Of a DNA stretch of 64,000 bases, positions 8,334 through 16,688 are shown piece by piece. Position 1 is the stretch's first letter; every line of letters starts with the position of its first letter. Origin of the DNA: Bacillus sp. FJAT-29937. GTDB taxonomy: Bacteria > Bacillota > Bacilli > Bacillales > Cytobacillaceae. The position numbers were made by a program, and so were the translations under genes. The stretch is taken from contig NZ_LMAS01000009.1 in assembly GCF_001509555.1 (NCBI RefSeq), positions 70,318 through 134,317 of the forward strand. Direction: 5' to 3'. The notes under the pieces were generated by a model. The model did not search any database. It was not told the DNA's origin and saw only the letters and a list, made by a program, of their open reading frames with translations.

Positions 8334-8579
8334 TTAGCATTCGCAAAAGCCGCAAAGAACTGCACCTACAATGATGAGTAAAATAAACAATACGACAATT
8401 AAGGCAAATTCGTTCCGATAAGCAGGATATTCATAACCGTAAGCAGGAACTGAACATCCATAACTATAAGCAGGAGCTGTGTAGGTAGGCATTGGAGCAA
8501 TGTTTGGAGCAACATTTGGAGCCACATTTGGTGGCATATTTGCGCCAAGAGTCGGCATTGCGTTAAGGTTCGGATACAT
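8334..8579 (-). CDS. YjcZ-like small sporulation-type membrane protein
   Basis: An 81-residue protein. The C-terminal half carries the very conserved segment FALIVVLFILLIIVGA, the hallmark of YjcZ-family small proteins of spore formers, ending in CGFCEC. The N-terminal half is an unusual Pro/Asn/Tyr-rich extension with repeats of the type PNVAP-PNVAP-PNIAP and PAYSYG/PAYGYE, which YjcZ itself lacks. One transmembrane helix is predicted by eye. A role in the spore or mother-cell envelope is inferred from the family only. The neighbouring tgl gene is also a sporulation gene. Confidence 0.75.
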   Translation of the reverse strand: MYPNLNAMPTLGANMPPNVAPNVAPNIAPMPTYTAPAYSYGCSVPAYGYEYPAYRNEFALIVVLFILLIIVGAVLCGFCEC

Positions 8580-8638
8580 TATCTAACACTTCCCTTCGAG
8601 TAAGGAATTTCTCTATATAATACTCTGGGAGGTGAGTT

Positions 8639-8707
8639 TTGAGCCCGTCTATAAAAAAATGGGTAAATGTCATGGCGCGTGAAGTGGGAATAAATCACAA
8701 GGAGTAA
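8639..8707 (+). CDS. Possible 22-residue peptide antisense to the tgl 3' end
   Basis: A near-perfect ribosome-binding site GGGAGGTGA is followed by TTG and 22 codons (MSPSIKKWVNVMAREVG..., ending NHKE) to TAA at 8705. A TATAAT box lies at 8616-8621. The peptide is amphipathic. It overlaps the last codons of tgl on the other strand. The strong initiation signal is the main reason for listing it; there is no family match. Confidence 0.35.
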   Translation: MSPSIKKWVNVMAREVGINHKE

Positions 8708-9525
8708 AAAAGATAATGAACATAAGAAATAGAACTTTTGTTATGGTGCACGGTCGGACGCTGTAGTTTATATGCTCTATCACTTCTATTGCTGCTTGCC
8801 ACTCTTAATAAATATTTAAAAGAAGGCCTTGTCACCAATTTTGTTAAATAAGCTGATTGATAACTGCCCGGTTCTCTATTTTCATTAAGAATTGGGATCA
8901 TTTCCTCTAATGATCTAATATTAAATCCATGTCCAAACAATCTTCCATCATGTAGAAGAACAGCATTAACACCCCTGAACTGTGGGGTTCTTCGATTAAA
9001 ATCGGGATTATTCACATAGACGACGTCTCCAGGCAGAAAATGATTCGCGTAGAAGGTGTTGATCCCTAGGTCCGTATCTGTATGCCAGCTGTAAATATAT
9101 AGATTTTGAAACAGGGAATTAAAGAAATAGCGGCCAATACTATGCAATATGGCATGGTAATAGATGATCGGAATAGCGGTTGCACATTCAAATGCATAGA
9201 GTGAACTGTTCTGAAAAATATCCTGAATCGCATCAGCTGGCTGCACATCGGGTCTTAAAAGGAACCCGCCTTCCCTTGTTAATTGCCAGTACATTGGATT
9301 GCAGCGGGCATATTCAAAGATTGTAAACTTTGCTTGACCTTTGTTCATTTCATTCGCGCTCTGAATAATGTTTTTTCTCACTTTAAGTTCAAACAACAAT
9401 TCATCTGCGAAATTATAAGTATAAAAATCGGGAGCATTCTGCATCTGTTGAATAATTGTTTTCTCAATATTTCCTAGCTGCCAATTGTCATTCTGTTGAA
9501 ACGGGACCCCTGATATTTGGATCAT
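8695..9525 (-). CDS. tgl: Sporulation transglutaminase Tgl
   Basis: Protein-glutamine gamma-glutamyltransferase that cross-links spore-coat proteins. The ATG at 9525 has GGGGGAT upstream and gives an N-terminus (MIQISGVPF) matching the family; longer frames to 9594 add unrelated residues. The active cysteine is about residue 114 in YAFECATAIPIIYYHAIL, and the family strings FADELLFELKVRKNII and SAYLTKLVTRPSFKYLLRV are present. At 276 residues it is about 30 longer than the B. subtilis enzyme because of a C-terminal extension after LLRVAS that looks unrelated to the fold. Expected expression is in the mother cell late in sporulation. Confidence 0.9.
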   Translation of the reverse strand: MIQISGVPFQQNDNWQLGNIEKTIIQQMQNAPDFYTYNFADELLFELKVRKNIIQSANEMNKGQAKFTIFEYARCNPMYWQLTREGGFLLRPDVQPADAIQDIFQNSSLYAFECATAIPIIYYHAILHSIGRYFFNSLFQNLYIYSWHTDTDLGINTFYANHFLPGDVVYVNNPDFNRRTPQFRGVNAVLLHDGRLFGHGFNIRSLEEMIPILNENREPGSYQSAYLTKLVTRPSFKYLLRVASSNRSDRAYKLQRPTVHHNKSSISYVHYLFYSL

Positions 9526-9738
9526 ACAATCCCCCATTTCTGTATCGTTTTTTATCTGCGTCATAACTATAGTATTCTTATAATTATTAATCATGTTAGT
9601 TTTTAATGAGGGTCGAGGGTAAGCGCCAATTAGGCCGCCCCTGCATTTCTTTTGTGGCCTATATTAATGTCCTTTCGTTAAAAATAGAATTTGAATACAG
9701 GATATTGCAAAATAACAGGAAAATAGGAGGTAGGAAAT

Positions 9739-10179
9739 TTGAAGATCCAAAGAATAGATCATGTGGGTGTAATCGTAAATGATCTCTCCGCCACTAAAGA
9801 GTTTTTTCTCGATTTTGGACTTGAGGTGAAAGGGGAATGGGAAATGGAAGGAGAGTTGATGGGATATGCAGTTGGGCTTAATGACGCTAAAGTAGCGTGT
9901 GTCGGATTGGGAATGCCTGACGGCCAGACATGGATAGAACTAATCAAATTTCATACGCCGTCAGATGAAGAAGGTATTCAGAAATCCTTTGCAAATACAC
10001 TGGGTATCAGACACATTGCATTTGCTGTTGATGATATTGAGGCTGTTGTTGCCAAATTGAAAAAGAAGGGTACGGAAATCTTTAGTGAAATACAGCAATA
10101 TGAAGAAAGCTATAAATTATGCTACGTGCGTGGTCCAGAGGGAATTATTTTGGAGTTGGCTGAGAAATTAAATAAGTAA
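9739..10179 (+). CDS. VOC-family metalloenzyme (glyoxalase/methylmalonyl-CoA epimerase type)
   Basis: A 146-residue two-module VOC protein starting at a TTG with AGGAGGT upstream. The expected metal ligands are all visible: His8 (IDHVGV), Glu67 (WIELIKF), His92 (IRHIAFAV) and Glu139 (IILELAE). The RGPEGIILEL ending is typical of glyoxalase I and epimerase-like members. It is intact, unlike the VOC fragment at 2109. The substrate cannot be deduced; it stands alone between tgl and a repeat. Confidence 0.82.
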   Translation: MKIQRIDHVGVIVNDLSATKEFFLDFGLEVKGEWEMEGELMGYAVGLNDAKVACVGLGMPDGQTWIELIKFHTPSDEEGIQKSFANTLGIRHIAFAVDDIEAVVAKLKKKGTEIFSEIQQYEESYKLCYVRGPEGIILELAEKLNK

Positions 10180-10228
10180 TAATAGGTAATGATGTTGATT
10201 TTACCATGTTTGAAAAATAAATGGAGGA

Positions 10229-10406
10229 ATTCCGTTTATTTAGGGAACTACCCATATTTCCTTAAAAATAAGGGTAGTTTTTCCGCTTATATGATCCAAG
10301 TCTTTGTATTTTGCCTTATTAAGAGTAGTTAATCGGAATATCTCCGTCTATATCTATCTGTTAGCCACAACTATATACATTAGCCGGAAATTCTCCGCCT
10401 ATGAAA
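10229..10406 (+). repeat. Dispersed intergenic repeat, copy A
   Basis: About 180 bases containing several units of the form TTCTCCG-C/T-CTAT (for example CCGGAAATTCTCCGCCTAT) and the phrase CCACAACTATATACATTAG. A diverged copy lies in opposite orientation at 15331-15518. No open frame of merit. Confidence 0.7.
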
Positions 10407-10497
10407 TCAGATAAATAAAAACAAAAAGTATTTTGTAAAATACTGGTTAATTCCATGGTATAATAGACTTAGAATAAGTAAGGATCGTGATGAATGT

Positions 10498-10674
10498 ATG
10501 TCTAATAAACAGTACATAGATGACATGTATGCTGCATTTCCAGATGGAGAGTATGTTGAACCAAGTGATGGTCCACCTAGAATTCGAATTCACGATATGC
10601 ATAACTATTGCAAACAAGTCGGAAAAAAGCCACTTGAATTAACAAAAAAAGAAATGGAACAATTTCAATATTAA
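10498..10674 (+). CDS. Hypothetical 58-residue protein
   Basis: ATG at 10498, TAA at 10672. The product starts MSNKQYIDDMYAAFPDGEYV and continues with EPSDGPPRIRIHDMHNYC, a compact acidic sequence with balanced composition and no signal or membrane segment. Codon use looks coding, a TATAAT box lies at 10459-10464 and a hairpin with a T-run follows at 10684. I do not recognise the family. It stands alone between a repeat and the anti-sigma gene. Confidence 0.6.
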   Translation: MSNKQYIDDMYAAFPDGEYVEPSDGPPRIRIHDMHNYCKQVGKKPLELTKKEMEQFQY

Positions 10675-10683
10675 TAAAACAGA

Positions 10684-10719
10684 GCCTAGGGATTTTATAT
10701 TTCCTAGTTATGTTTTTTT
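10684..10719 (+). terminator. Probable rho-independent terminator
   Basis: Short stem CCTAGGGA / TTTCCTAG, then TTATG and seven T. It ends the 58-residue gene just upstream. Confidence 0.55.
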
Positions 10720-10857
10720 GTGAAAATGCATTTTGGATTTACCTAATCAAATTGTTATAGGTACCACAATTAAAGCAATAAGAAAGCGGAGCTACCAGCA
10801 AAAGGAAAAGCATTACCATTGTTTTGGTAATGTCTCCTTAAGCCATTAATGTATTTA

Positions 10858-11799
10858 CTAATAATTATCAATAACCCCTCCTAGTGAAGAAGCTTTAATG
10901 ATAGGCTCTTTCATGATTTCTACGATTTCATCCTTCGTTCCATAAACGACTACCCCTAATATTTCTACATCGTCTATCTTAGTATCTTTCATAGCTTGGT
11001 ACGCTTTCATGTGTTCACTATAAGTACTTGTTTTCAGTAACTTTAGGAATTTATCATATTCATATGCCAAATCTGCCGTTGAAGTATAGGGATTTCTAGT
11101 AGAAAAGCCTAATGCTTCATTTTCCCCGATAAACGTTGCAGACCAATCGTATTCTTTGGCCTCTTGTTTAAAAGTGTTTAGTTGGCTATTGCTATAGGTG
11201 TTTACCCAAAACCAAGTCATTGGAGGAAGCTGCATGGAAGGCAGCTCACTTTGCTTGTATGGCTTATCAAAGGAAAGAGCAACCTCATATACTTTTTCCC
11301 CTTCCATATTCTTAATCAGGTCTTCATCATTTTTATATTTTTTATAGTCAACCCTTGGATGGAAAAAAAGCATTTCCCTCCAACCATTTTCTTTATAGGT
11401 GAATTGCCAATCCTCTCCCGTGACTCCGATACTTCCGCCAGAACCTCTTGAAATCAAAACAGATGGAATAAGACCGTATTGATATTGCTTTTGTTCGACG
11501 ACAAGGGATTTAATTTTCATATCCTTTGATATTTTATAATGGCTCATTCCTCCTAAAAAACCCCGTGAATCCACTGTTTCACTGATAAAGCCATTCGGAG
11601 TGCTAAGTCGAACATAGGCATCCCATTGCTTAAATGCCTTTTGGCTAAAATAAGCAGAAATAGCGAAATTGGCTATGTTCAAAACAACAAATACGAGTAT
11701 CGAAACGAAAACAATCGTTACGATTGTCTTCATTTTTCCCTTTTTGATCGCCTTTTTTATTTTTTTCTCATCAAAAACATCATCTATATTATTATTCAT
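10858..11799 (-). CDS. Anti-sigma factor with sigma-regulator N and C domains
   Basis: A 313-residue single-pass membrane protein. The short cytoplasmic N-terminus (IDDVFDEKKIKKAIKKGK) precedes one transmembrane helix (TIVTIVFVSILVFVVLNIANF) starting near residue 25, and a large extracytoplasmic part carries the conserved strings WFWVNTYS and LGVVVYGTKDEI of the sigma-factor-regulator C-terminal family. Its start overlaps the ECF sigma gene by 8 bases, the standard arrangement for an anti-sigma factor that holds its sigma at the membrane. The signal it responds to is unknown. Confidence 0.85.
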   Translation of the reverse strand: MNNNIDDVFDEKKIKKAIKKGKMKTIVTIVFVSILVFVVLNIANFAISAYFSQKAFKQWDAYVRLSTPNGFISETVDSRGFLGGMSHYKISKDMKIKSLVVEQKQYQYGLIPSVLISRGSGGSIGVTGEDWQFTYKENGWREMLFFHPRVDYKKYKNDEDLIKNMEGEKVYEVALSFDKPYKQSELPSMQLPPMTWFWVNTYSNSQLNTFKQEAKEYDWSATFIGENEALGFSTRNPYTSTADLAYEYDKFLKLLKTSTYSEHMKAYQAMKDTKIDDVEILGVVVYGTKDEIVEIMKEPIIKASSLGGVIDNY

Positions 11800-12298
11800 A
11801 ATGATACCTCCACATCTTTTGAAATTCCTTCCTAGCTCGAAATAAATACGTCCTAACGGTTTCTTCCTTCATTCCCAGTACTAGCGCGATCTCCTTATAA
11901 CTTAGTTCAAGTTCATATTTTAATAATAAAAGCTGTTTATAGACTTCTTGAATGCGTTCTAAAGTAATGGCGATTTCATGATTCATTTCAATATTTAAGA
12001 TGCTGGATTCAGTATTTTGGTCATTCGCAAAATTATTCCAGAAGCGATGGTCATCAATCAAAATCAGTTGTTCTTTCCCTTTTTTCTTTAAAGTTTTTTT
12101 AAATTCATTCATGGCAATTGCGAAAATATATGAAAGAGCTTTATCCGAAGGAACCCCGCTGCTATAAGCGATATATTTCATATAACTTTCTTGAACAATA
12201 TCTTCTGCATCTTCATGGCTACAGCCGTTCTTTTTTAAATAAAAATAAATCATTTTTGCTTGTTTATTGTATATTTCCAACAAAAGCTGAGACTCCAT
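11792..12298 (-). CDS. ECF-type RNA polymerase sigma factor
   Basis: A 168-residue group 4 sigma factor. Region 2 contains DAEDIVQESYMKYI and the promoter-melting stretch ALSYIFAIAMNEFKKTLKKK; region 4 contains the helix-turn-helix SYKEIALVLGMKEETVRTYL. AGGAGG precedes the ATG. It overlaps the anti-sigma gene, so the two are made together. The nearest target candidates are its own promoter and perhaps the isoprenoid-synthase gene that diverges from it 500 bases away; this is not shown by the sequence. Confidence 0.9.
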   Translation of the reverse strand: MESQLLLEIYNKQAKMIYFYLKKNGCSHEDAEDIVQESYMKYIAYSSGVPSDKALSYIFAIAMNEFKKTLKKKGKEQLILIDDHRFWNNFANDQNTESSILNIEMNHEIAITLERIQEVYKQLLLLKYELELSYKEIALVLGMKEETVRTYLFRARKEFQKMWRYHYE

Positions 12299-12328
12299 AG
12301 CTCCTCCTTTCTAATGTCCTTCAATAAT

Positions 12329-12360
12329 AAAGAGTCTTATCCATCAAAAAAGTTTACAGC
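12329..12360 (-). promoter_or_regulatory. Candidate ECF autoregulatory promoter
   Basis: On the minus strand, TGTAAACTTTT is followed after about 16 bases by AGACTCT, 30-60 bases before the sigma gene. ECF promoters of Bacillus are often of the TGAAAC/CGTC type, so this is a loose match only. Confidence 0.25.
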
Positions 12361-12577
12361 AAAACTGAAAAAAATTTTAGTATACAATGACAGTGTCTCA
12401 ATAATGAGGTAAATAATCGAACCTTGTATAATAGATACTTCTTCATACATGAATACTTTTTTTGCTAATATAAATATACTCTTCCTTTGAAGAATAGCAC
12501 GCTGTAGCTTATTATATGAACGATTACATACACATTCCTTGGTAGATATTTTACATAAAATTAAAGAGATTTTTTAT
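12361..12577. other. Intergenic region without a recognised gene
   Basis: AT-rich sequence between the divergent sigma gene and the isoprenoid-synthase gene. No open frame with a ribosome-binding site was found. The terminator at 12578 has no visible gene before it on the plus strand, so a small RNA ending there is possible but unproven. Confidence 0.4.
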
Positions 12578-12609
12578 GCCCTCAGACAATCGTGTCGAGG
12601 GCTTTTTTT
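12578..12609 (+). terminator. Rho-independent terminator with no obvious gene upstream
   Basis: GCCCTC / GAGGGC stem with an inner ACA/TGT pairing and a following run of seven T. Orientation is plus. Confidence 0.65.
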
Positions 12610-12798
12610 GGGGGGTAAATAAAAATAGATTTTGAATATTTAAGAATGGATGTAAACTAGAAATTAAAGACGAGTTTCGGAAAAAACTCAGTTCTTTTAA
12701 AATATCTTATTAGTTTTAAAGAAAAATACCCAGATTAAAATATTGGTTTGGATGATAGTGCATACATATATAAGAAAACACGAAGCTGAGGTAATGGT

Positions 12799-15171
12799 AT
12801 GAATGAGGAGTTAAGGAGAAAAGCCGATGAAAGTTATCGGTTGGCTGAGCAAAAGGCTGCTCGATATTTTCAGTCACTTGATGAGCAGGTCAGGCAAATG
12901 ACTTATGTATCTACCTTGATAAAAGATATCCAATCCTGGAAACACAATCATATTCATCACCATTCATTAATATCTTTTTTTTCGCGAAAGAAGGGGAAAC
13001 CGGATTCTCGGGAATATCACAATTATATCAAATGGCTGGATTACACTGGGAAGCTAGATCCTTACCTGGATCGAAGCATCTCCTATATTTTCTTGCGGGA
13101 TCTAGGCAAAACCTTGGATTCTCCTGACACAATGACAAGGGTTCGACGTGTTGTGGACAATTTAAAAAGCCATCTGACAACAGATCGGGGAGAAAAAACG
13201 GAGATGTTTAGCATGGCCAGATTATACCGGATGGCCCAGAAGGAAGGCATTGAATCCACGATGATCTGGTTGTTGAATAAACTAAAGACTGTATCCTCCA
13301 ATATTCCAAAGGGGATGGATGCGGAGCAAGCCCAGCGGAAACTGATAAAAATCATCGCTGGGGTCATGATGCATGAGATTGAAGAGATGGGTGATGAAAT
13401 TTCACCTGAGGAACGTACTCGAAAACTGGATAAAGCGTTGAGGCTAGGCTATTCCTATGGTCTGACTTATCCGTTCATTGACGATTTGCTGGATTCAGGA
13501 GTCTTATCCGATAAAGAGCAAAAGCAGTATTCCGATTTGATACGCACTACACTTATTACAGGTTCTGTACCGAAATTGGGTGAATGGACTGGTAAAAACA
13601 AGGGATTGATTCGATATATTCATTCCGAACTTAAAGAGGCCTTCGAGTACATTAAGGCCCATCAGCGACAAGCAACAATCAATTCATTTTTCGAGCAATC
13701 CTATGTGTTTTTTCATTCCCAGGAAGTAGATCGTTTAAAGGATCTTTCAAATGCTAATTACACCAATGAAGAGCTTTATATACCCATCATTTTAAAATCC
13801 TCATCTTCGCGATTGATAGTCCGTTCCGTCCTTAGTGCTTCAGAGGATGAGGAATTTGACAACCGAACTTTCTTCTATGGCATTTACAACCAGCTGGCTG
13901 ATGATTTTGCAGATATGTTTGATGATATGAAGGACGGGGCCGTAACACCCTATACCTATTATTTGAAATATCATGATAAACGTTCGGATCTTATCAATCC
14001 CTTTGAACTATACTGGACGGTCATCTCCCATTTGATCCATAACGTGTATCACTCAGATACGAAGACTCGTGAAGTGATGCTGGATCGCGCAATCAATAGC
14101 CTGAAACGATTTAAAGTACGAATAGGTACAAAAAAGTACAACGAAGTGATGGAGTTATTTGCTTCTGGAAATCCAAAGTTCAATCGGACCATTCAAAAAA
14201 TGGTTCGTAAAGCGGATGATGTGGATTTCTTCGATAAACTAATTAGAGATCAGATGATTACGCATTTGAAAAATGAAAAGAAAGAGCGGGAGGAGTTTTT
14301 AGATACAATCGATACTGTTCGCAGCGAGATCAACAACCTCTTACATATCCCTAAAAACGATGAAGATTCTTATATGCAAGATCCAATCATTGACGCTGCA
14401 AATTACAGTTTGGAAGGCGACGGAAAGCGATTGAGGCCAATCGTGACTTGGGTCATGGGCGTTAACGAATATGGCTTAAATAGTTCAGCCATCGTTCCTC
14501 TTTTAAGGTCATTGGAATATATGCATACCGCATCCCTAATCTTCGATGATCTGCCATCCCAGGATAATGCGTCCATCCGAAGGGGGAGACCAACGCTGCA
14601 TCAGGTGCATAACATGGCTATAGCAGAATTAACCGGTCTATTTCTGACTCAGAAGGCTATCCGGGAGCAGGCGTCTCTTGACCAATTCGATTCAAAAACG
14701 GTGCTTGCCCTGATTCAATATTCGGCCCAAACGATAGAGGATATGTGCAAGGGACAGGCGATGGACTTAGATTCAAAAGGGAAACGATTAACACTAGAAC
14801 AATTAAATAGAATGAGCTTTTATAAAACCGGGATGGCATTCGAAGCGTCCCTCATCATGCCTGCCATGCTCGCCCAAGCAAATCAGCTGGAAATAGAAGC
14901 CTTGAAAAAATTCGCCTATCATGCCGGTATTGCATTTCAAATTAAGGATGACCTCCTTGATGTGGAGGGGGACCTGGTCAAACTCGGAAAACCCATTGGC
15001 CAAGACGCAGAAAACAACAATTCAACTTTTGTGTCCATCCTAGGCGTTGTCGGGGCTAGAAAAGAAATGTGGGAACATTATTGTCTTGCCATGGAAGTGT
15101 TGAAAGAGGTACCGCACAATACCACTTTTCTGAAGCATTTATTGAATTATATTGTGAATAGGGACCGCTGA
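12799..15171 (+). CDS. Two-domain class I isoprenoid-synthase protein
   Basis: A 790-residue cytoplasmic protein. Residues about 500-790 are a complete trans-prenyltransferase: GKRLRPIVTW (543-552), first aspartate-rich motif DDLPSQD with RRGRP (583-597), and second motif FQIKDDLLD (713-721) followed by GKPIGQD. Residues 1-480 do not belong to that domain but contain two acidic motifs 140 residues apart, IDDLLDSG (227-234) and ADDFADMFDDMKDG (367-380), the spacing expected for a second, divergent isoprenoid-synthase fold. It lacks the RRG motif, so it could be a terpene synthase or cyclase acting on the diphosphate made by the C-terminal half. Usual prenyl synthases are about 300 residues. 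The start has GAGG upstream; a terminator follows. The lipid made is unknown. Confidence 0.8.
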   Translation: MNEELRRKADESYRLAEQKAARYFQSLDEQVRQMTYVSTLIKDIQSWKHNHIHHHSLISFFSRKKGKPDSREYHNYIKWLDYTGKLDPYLDRSISYIFLRDLGKTLDSPDTMTRVRRVVDNLKSHLTTDRGEKTEMFSMARLYRMAQKEGIESTMIWLLNKLKTVSSNIPKGMDAEQAQRKLIKIIAGVMMHEIEEMGDEISPEERTRKLDKALRLGYSYGLTYPFIDDLLDSGVLSDKEQKQYSDLIRTTLITGSVPKLGEWTGKNKGLIRYIHSELKEAFEYIKAHQRQATINSFFEQSYVFFHSQEVDRLKDLSNANYTNEELYIPIILKSSSSRLIVRSVLSASEDEEFDNRTFFYGIYNQLADDFADMFDDMKDGAVTPYTYYLKYHDKRSDLINPFELYWTVISHLIHNVYHSDTKTREVMLDRAINSLKRFKVRIGTKKYNEVMELFASGNPKFNRTIQKMVRKADDVDFFDKLIRDQMITHLKNEKKEREEFLDTIDTVRSEINNLLHIPKNDEDSYMQDPIIDAANYSLEGDGKRLRPIVTWVMGVNEYGLNSSAIVPLLRSLEYMHTASLIFDDLPSQDNASIRRGRPTLHQVHNMAIAELTGLFLTQKAIREQASLDQFDSKTVLALIQYSAQTIEDMCKGQAMDLDSKGKRLTLEQLNRMSFYKTGMAFEASLIMPAMLAQANQLEIEALKKFAYHAGIAFQIKDDLLDVEGDLVKLGKPIGQDAENNNSTFVSILGVVGARKEMWEHYCLAMEVLKEVPHNTTFLKHLLNYIVNRDR

Positions 15172-15277
15172 GAAGAAGGGGGGATTAGGTGGTTGGAAAT
15201 ATAAGGGGAAAAATTTCCTAATAAGGTAACAGGTTATCTTTTGAAGCACAAAAGGTGGGGAAATAGGTTAACTTTTG

Positions 15278-15305
15278 AAAAAGCATGGTTCGCCATGCTT
15301 TTACT
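15278..15305 (+). terminator. Rho-independent terminator
   Basis: Stem AAGCATGG / CCATGCTT with a TTCG tetraloop and TTTTACTT after it. It closes the isoprenoid-synthase transcript. Confidence 0.8.
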
Positions 15306-15330
15306 TACGGTATTGAAAGGTGAGAAGTTT

Positions 15331-15518
15331 TATAGACGGAGAATTTCCGACTAATGTATATAGTTGTGGCGAAAACCCAGATATAAGCGGAGGTTTTCCG
15401 GCTAACCTCTCAAAATAAGCCAAAATCCAACGATTTGGATCATATAACCGGAAAACCTACCCTTATTATTAGGGAAATATGTGTATTTCCCAACTTAAGC
15501 GGAAATTCTCCGTTTATT
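15331..15518 (-). repeat. Dispersed intergenic repeat, copy B (inverted relative to copy A)
   Basis: The reverse complement aligns with 10229-10406 over its whole length: both contain CCACAACTATATACATTAG, AATAAGGGTAG and TATATGATCCAA in the same order. The copies flank the 10.5-15.2 kb gene group as inverted repeats. Confidence 0.7.
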
Positions 15519-15619
15519 TTTCAATAGGGGCAGTTAATGATAGAAAGAGGATATCTATTCGCTCCTTGACAGGATTATTGAATTACTTGAAAAGGATAAG
15601 AGCGAATAATATTAAGACT

Positions 15620-15805
15620 TTAAAAAATATCCCCAATGGATCTTATTAAGCCCCTTATCAACCAGAAAATTAATCTTAAAGGGAATACGATCAATTCCGG
15701 AAGCCACATCAGCGCGTCAACAAAGAAATCCCATACGTTATAATGTTCGCTGCTCTTTCTGCTTTTTCTGGTTTTGCTTTTCTTCCTCTGATACCATTCC
15801 TTCAT
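15620..15805 (-). CDS. Small basic membrane protein
   Basis: A 61-residue protein with a Lys/Arg/Ser-rich N-terminus (RKKSKTRKSRKSS) and a hydrophobic C-terminal half containing WLPELIVFPLRLIFWLIRGL. One membrane-associated helix or an amphipathic hairpin is expected. A frameshifted paralogue lies at 28762-28930 and has the same RK-rich start and the WIPELFLFPLRLFF core, which shows the family is a real protein-coding one. The function is unknown. Confidence 0.65.
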   Translation of the reverse strand: MKEWYQRKKSKTRKSRKSSEHYNVWDFFVDALMWLPELIVFPLRLIFWLIRGLIRSIGDIF

Positions 15806-15998
15806 TTATATCATCCCACCTTTTAAAAATGTCTAATTTCCTACAAAAACGATTCATGTATTTTGCAATTAATAAATTCTATTAATGGAGTATGTTTTTT
15901 ATAATTAGAGTTATTGAAGAAATGCACCCGATTTGTGGAATATCATAAATACATGTCTAGTAGGAAAGCGACTCTCCTACTAAATAATAGCAATGAAA

Positions 15999-16388
15999 TT
16001 ATTTCTTCTTTTTTATTTTTCCTTCAGCTTTAGTTTTGTTTTCATCAACTCTATATTTTACGATTTTACTAATTAATCCATAAGGGATTGGTTTTTCTAA
16101 AGGGAATTGCACTGCGCCTTTTGATGTCTTATATTCCGATAATTCCTGTTTAAAAGTATTTATTCCGCTTGGAGTTGGATAAAACCCTATATGGTTTTTG
16201 TATGCTGCAAAATGTACCAAATTTCCATTTGAAGCAAAAGTAGGCATCGCATAACTTATTTTTTCCTCAGCATTTGGCGCTGATTCCTTTATAACCTTTC
16301 TTATTGTTTTTAGTATTTCTTGAATCTCTTGAGGATATTGTAAAATATATTCATCAATTGATTTGGGAATAATGGTTTGTTGTTTCAT
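15999..16388 (-). CDS. DUF1801 (YdhG-like) protein
   Basis: A 129-residue DUF1801-family protein. The typical strings are present: IDEYILQYPQEIQEILKTIR, then EEKISYAMPTF and HFAAYKNHIGFYP, ending in a lysine-rich tail. Some family members are described as iron chaperones (frataxin-like fold), but this name rests on the family and not on visible ligands. It has an AGGAG site before the ATG and stands alone. A short inverted repeat at about 15955-15985 may end it. Confidence 0.8.
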   Translation of the reverse strand: MKQQTIIPKSIDEYILQYPQEIQEILKTIRKVIKESAPNAEEKISYAMPTFASNGNLVHFAAYKNHIGFYPTPSGINTFKQELSEYKTSKGAVQFPLEKPIPYGLISKIVKYRVDENKTKAEGKIKKKK

Positions 16389-16570
16389 AGTATTTCTCCT
16401 CGTATATTAGTATTTCAAAACATTTTATCATAAGGCTCTGCTAAAGTTTAATGTTGAAAAATAACGAGAACAAATAGAACATCCAATTATCCGGAAGTTC
16501 TTTTTTTCGTAGTATGGTCTTATTCAAAAATATTAATTAACATACTGACCAACATACATTTAAAACGAGA

Positions 16571-16606
16571 AACAAATCAGGCCCCCGGTTCTGATTTGTT
16601 TTTTTA
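16571..16606 (+). terminator. Rho-independent terminator
   Basis: ACAAATCAG / CTGATTTGT stem with an 11-base loop and eight T. No plus-strand gene is visible directly upstream. Confidence 0.7.
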
Positions 16607-16688
16607 TAGAACCTGTCCTTTTTACGACTTCATCCATATATAAAAAGTGAATGGATTTAAAAAGAGTCACAAGAAAGGAATGGAATTA

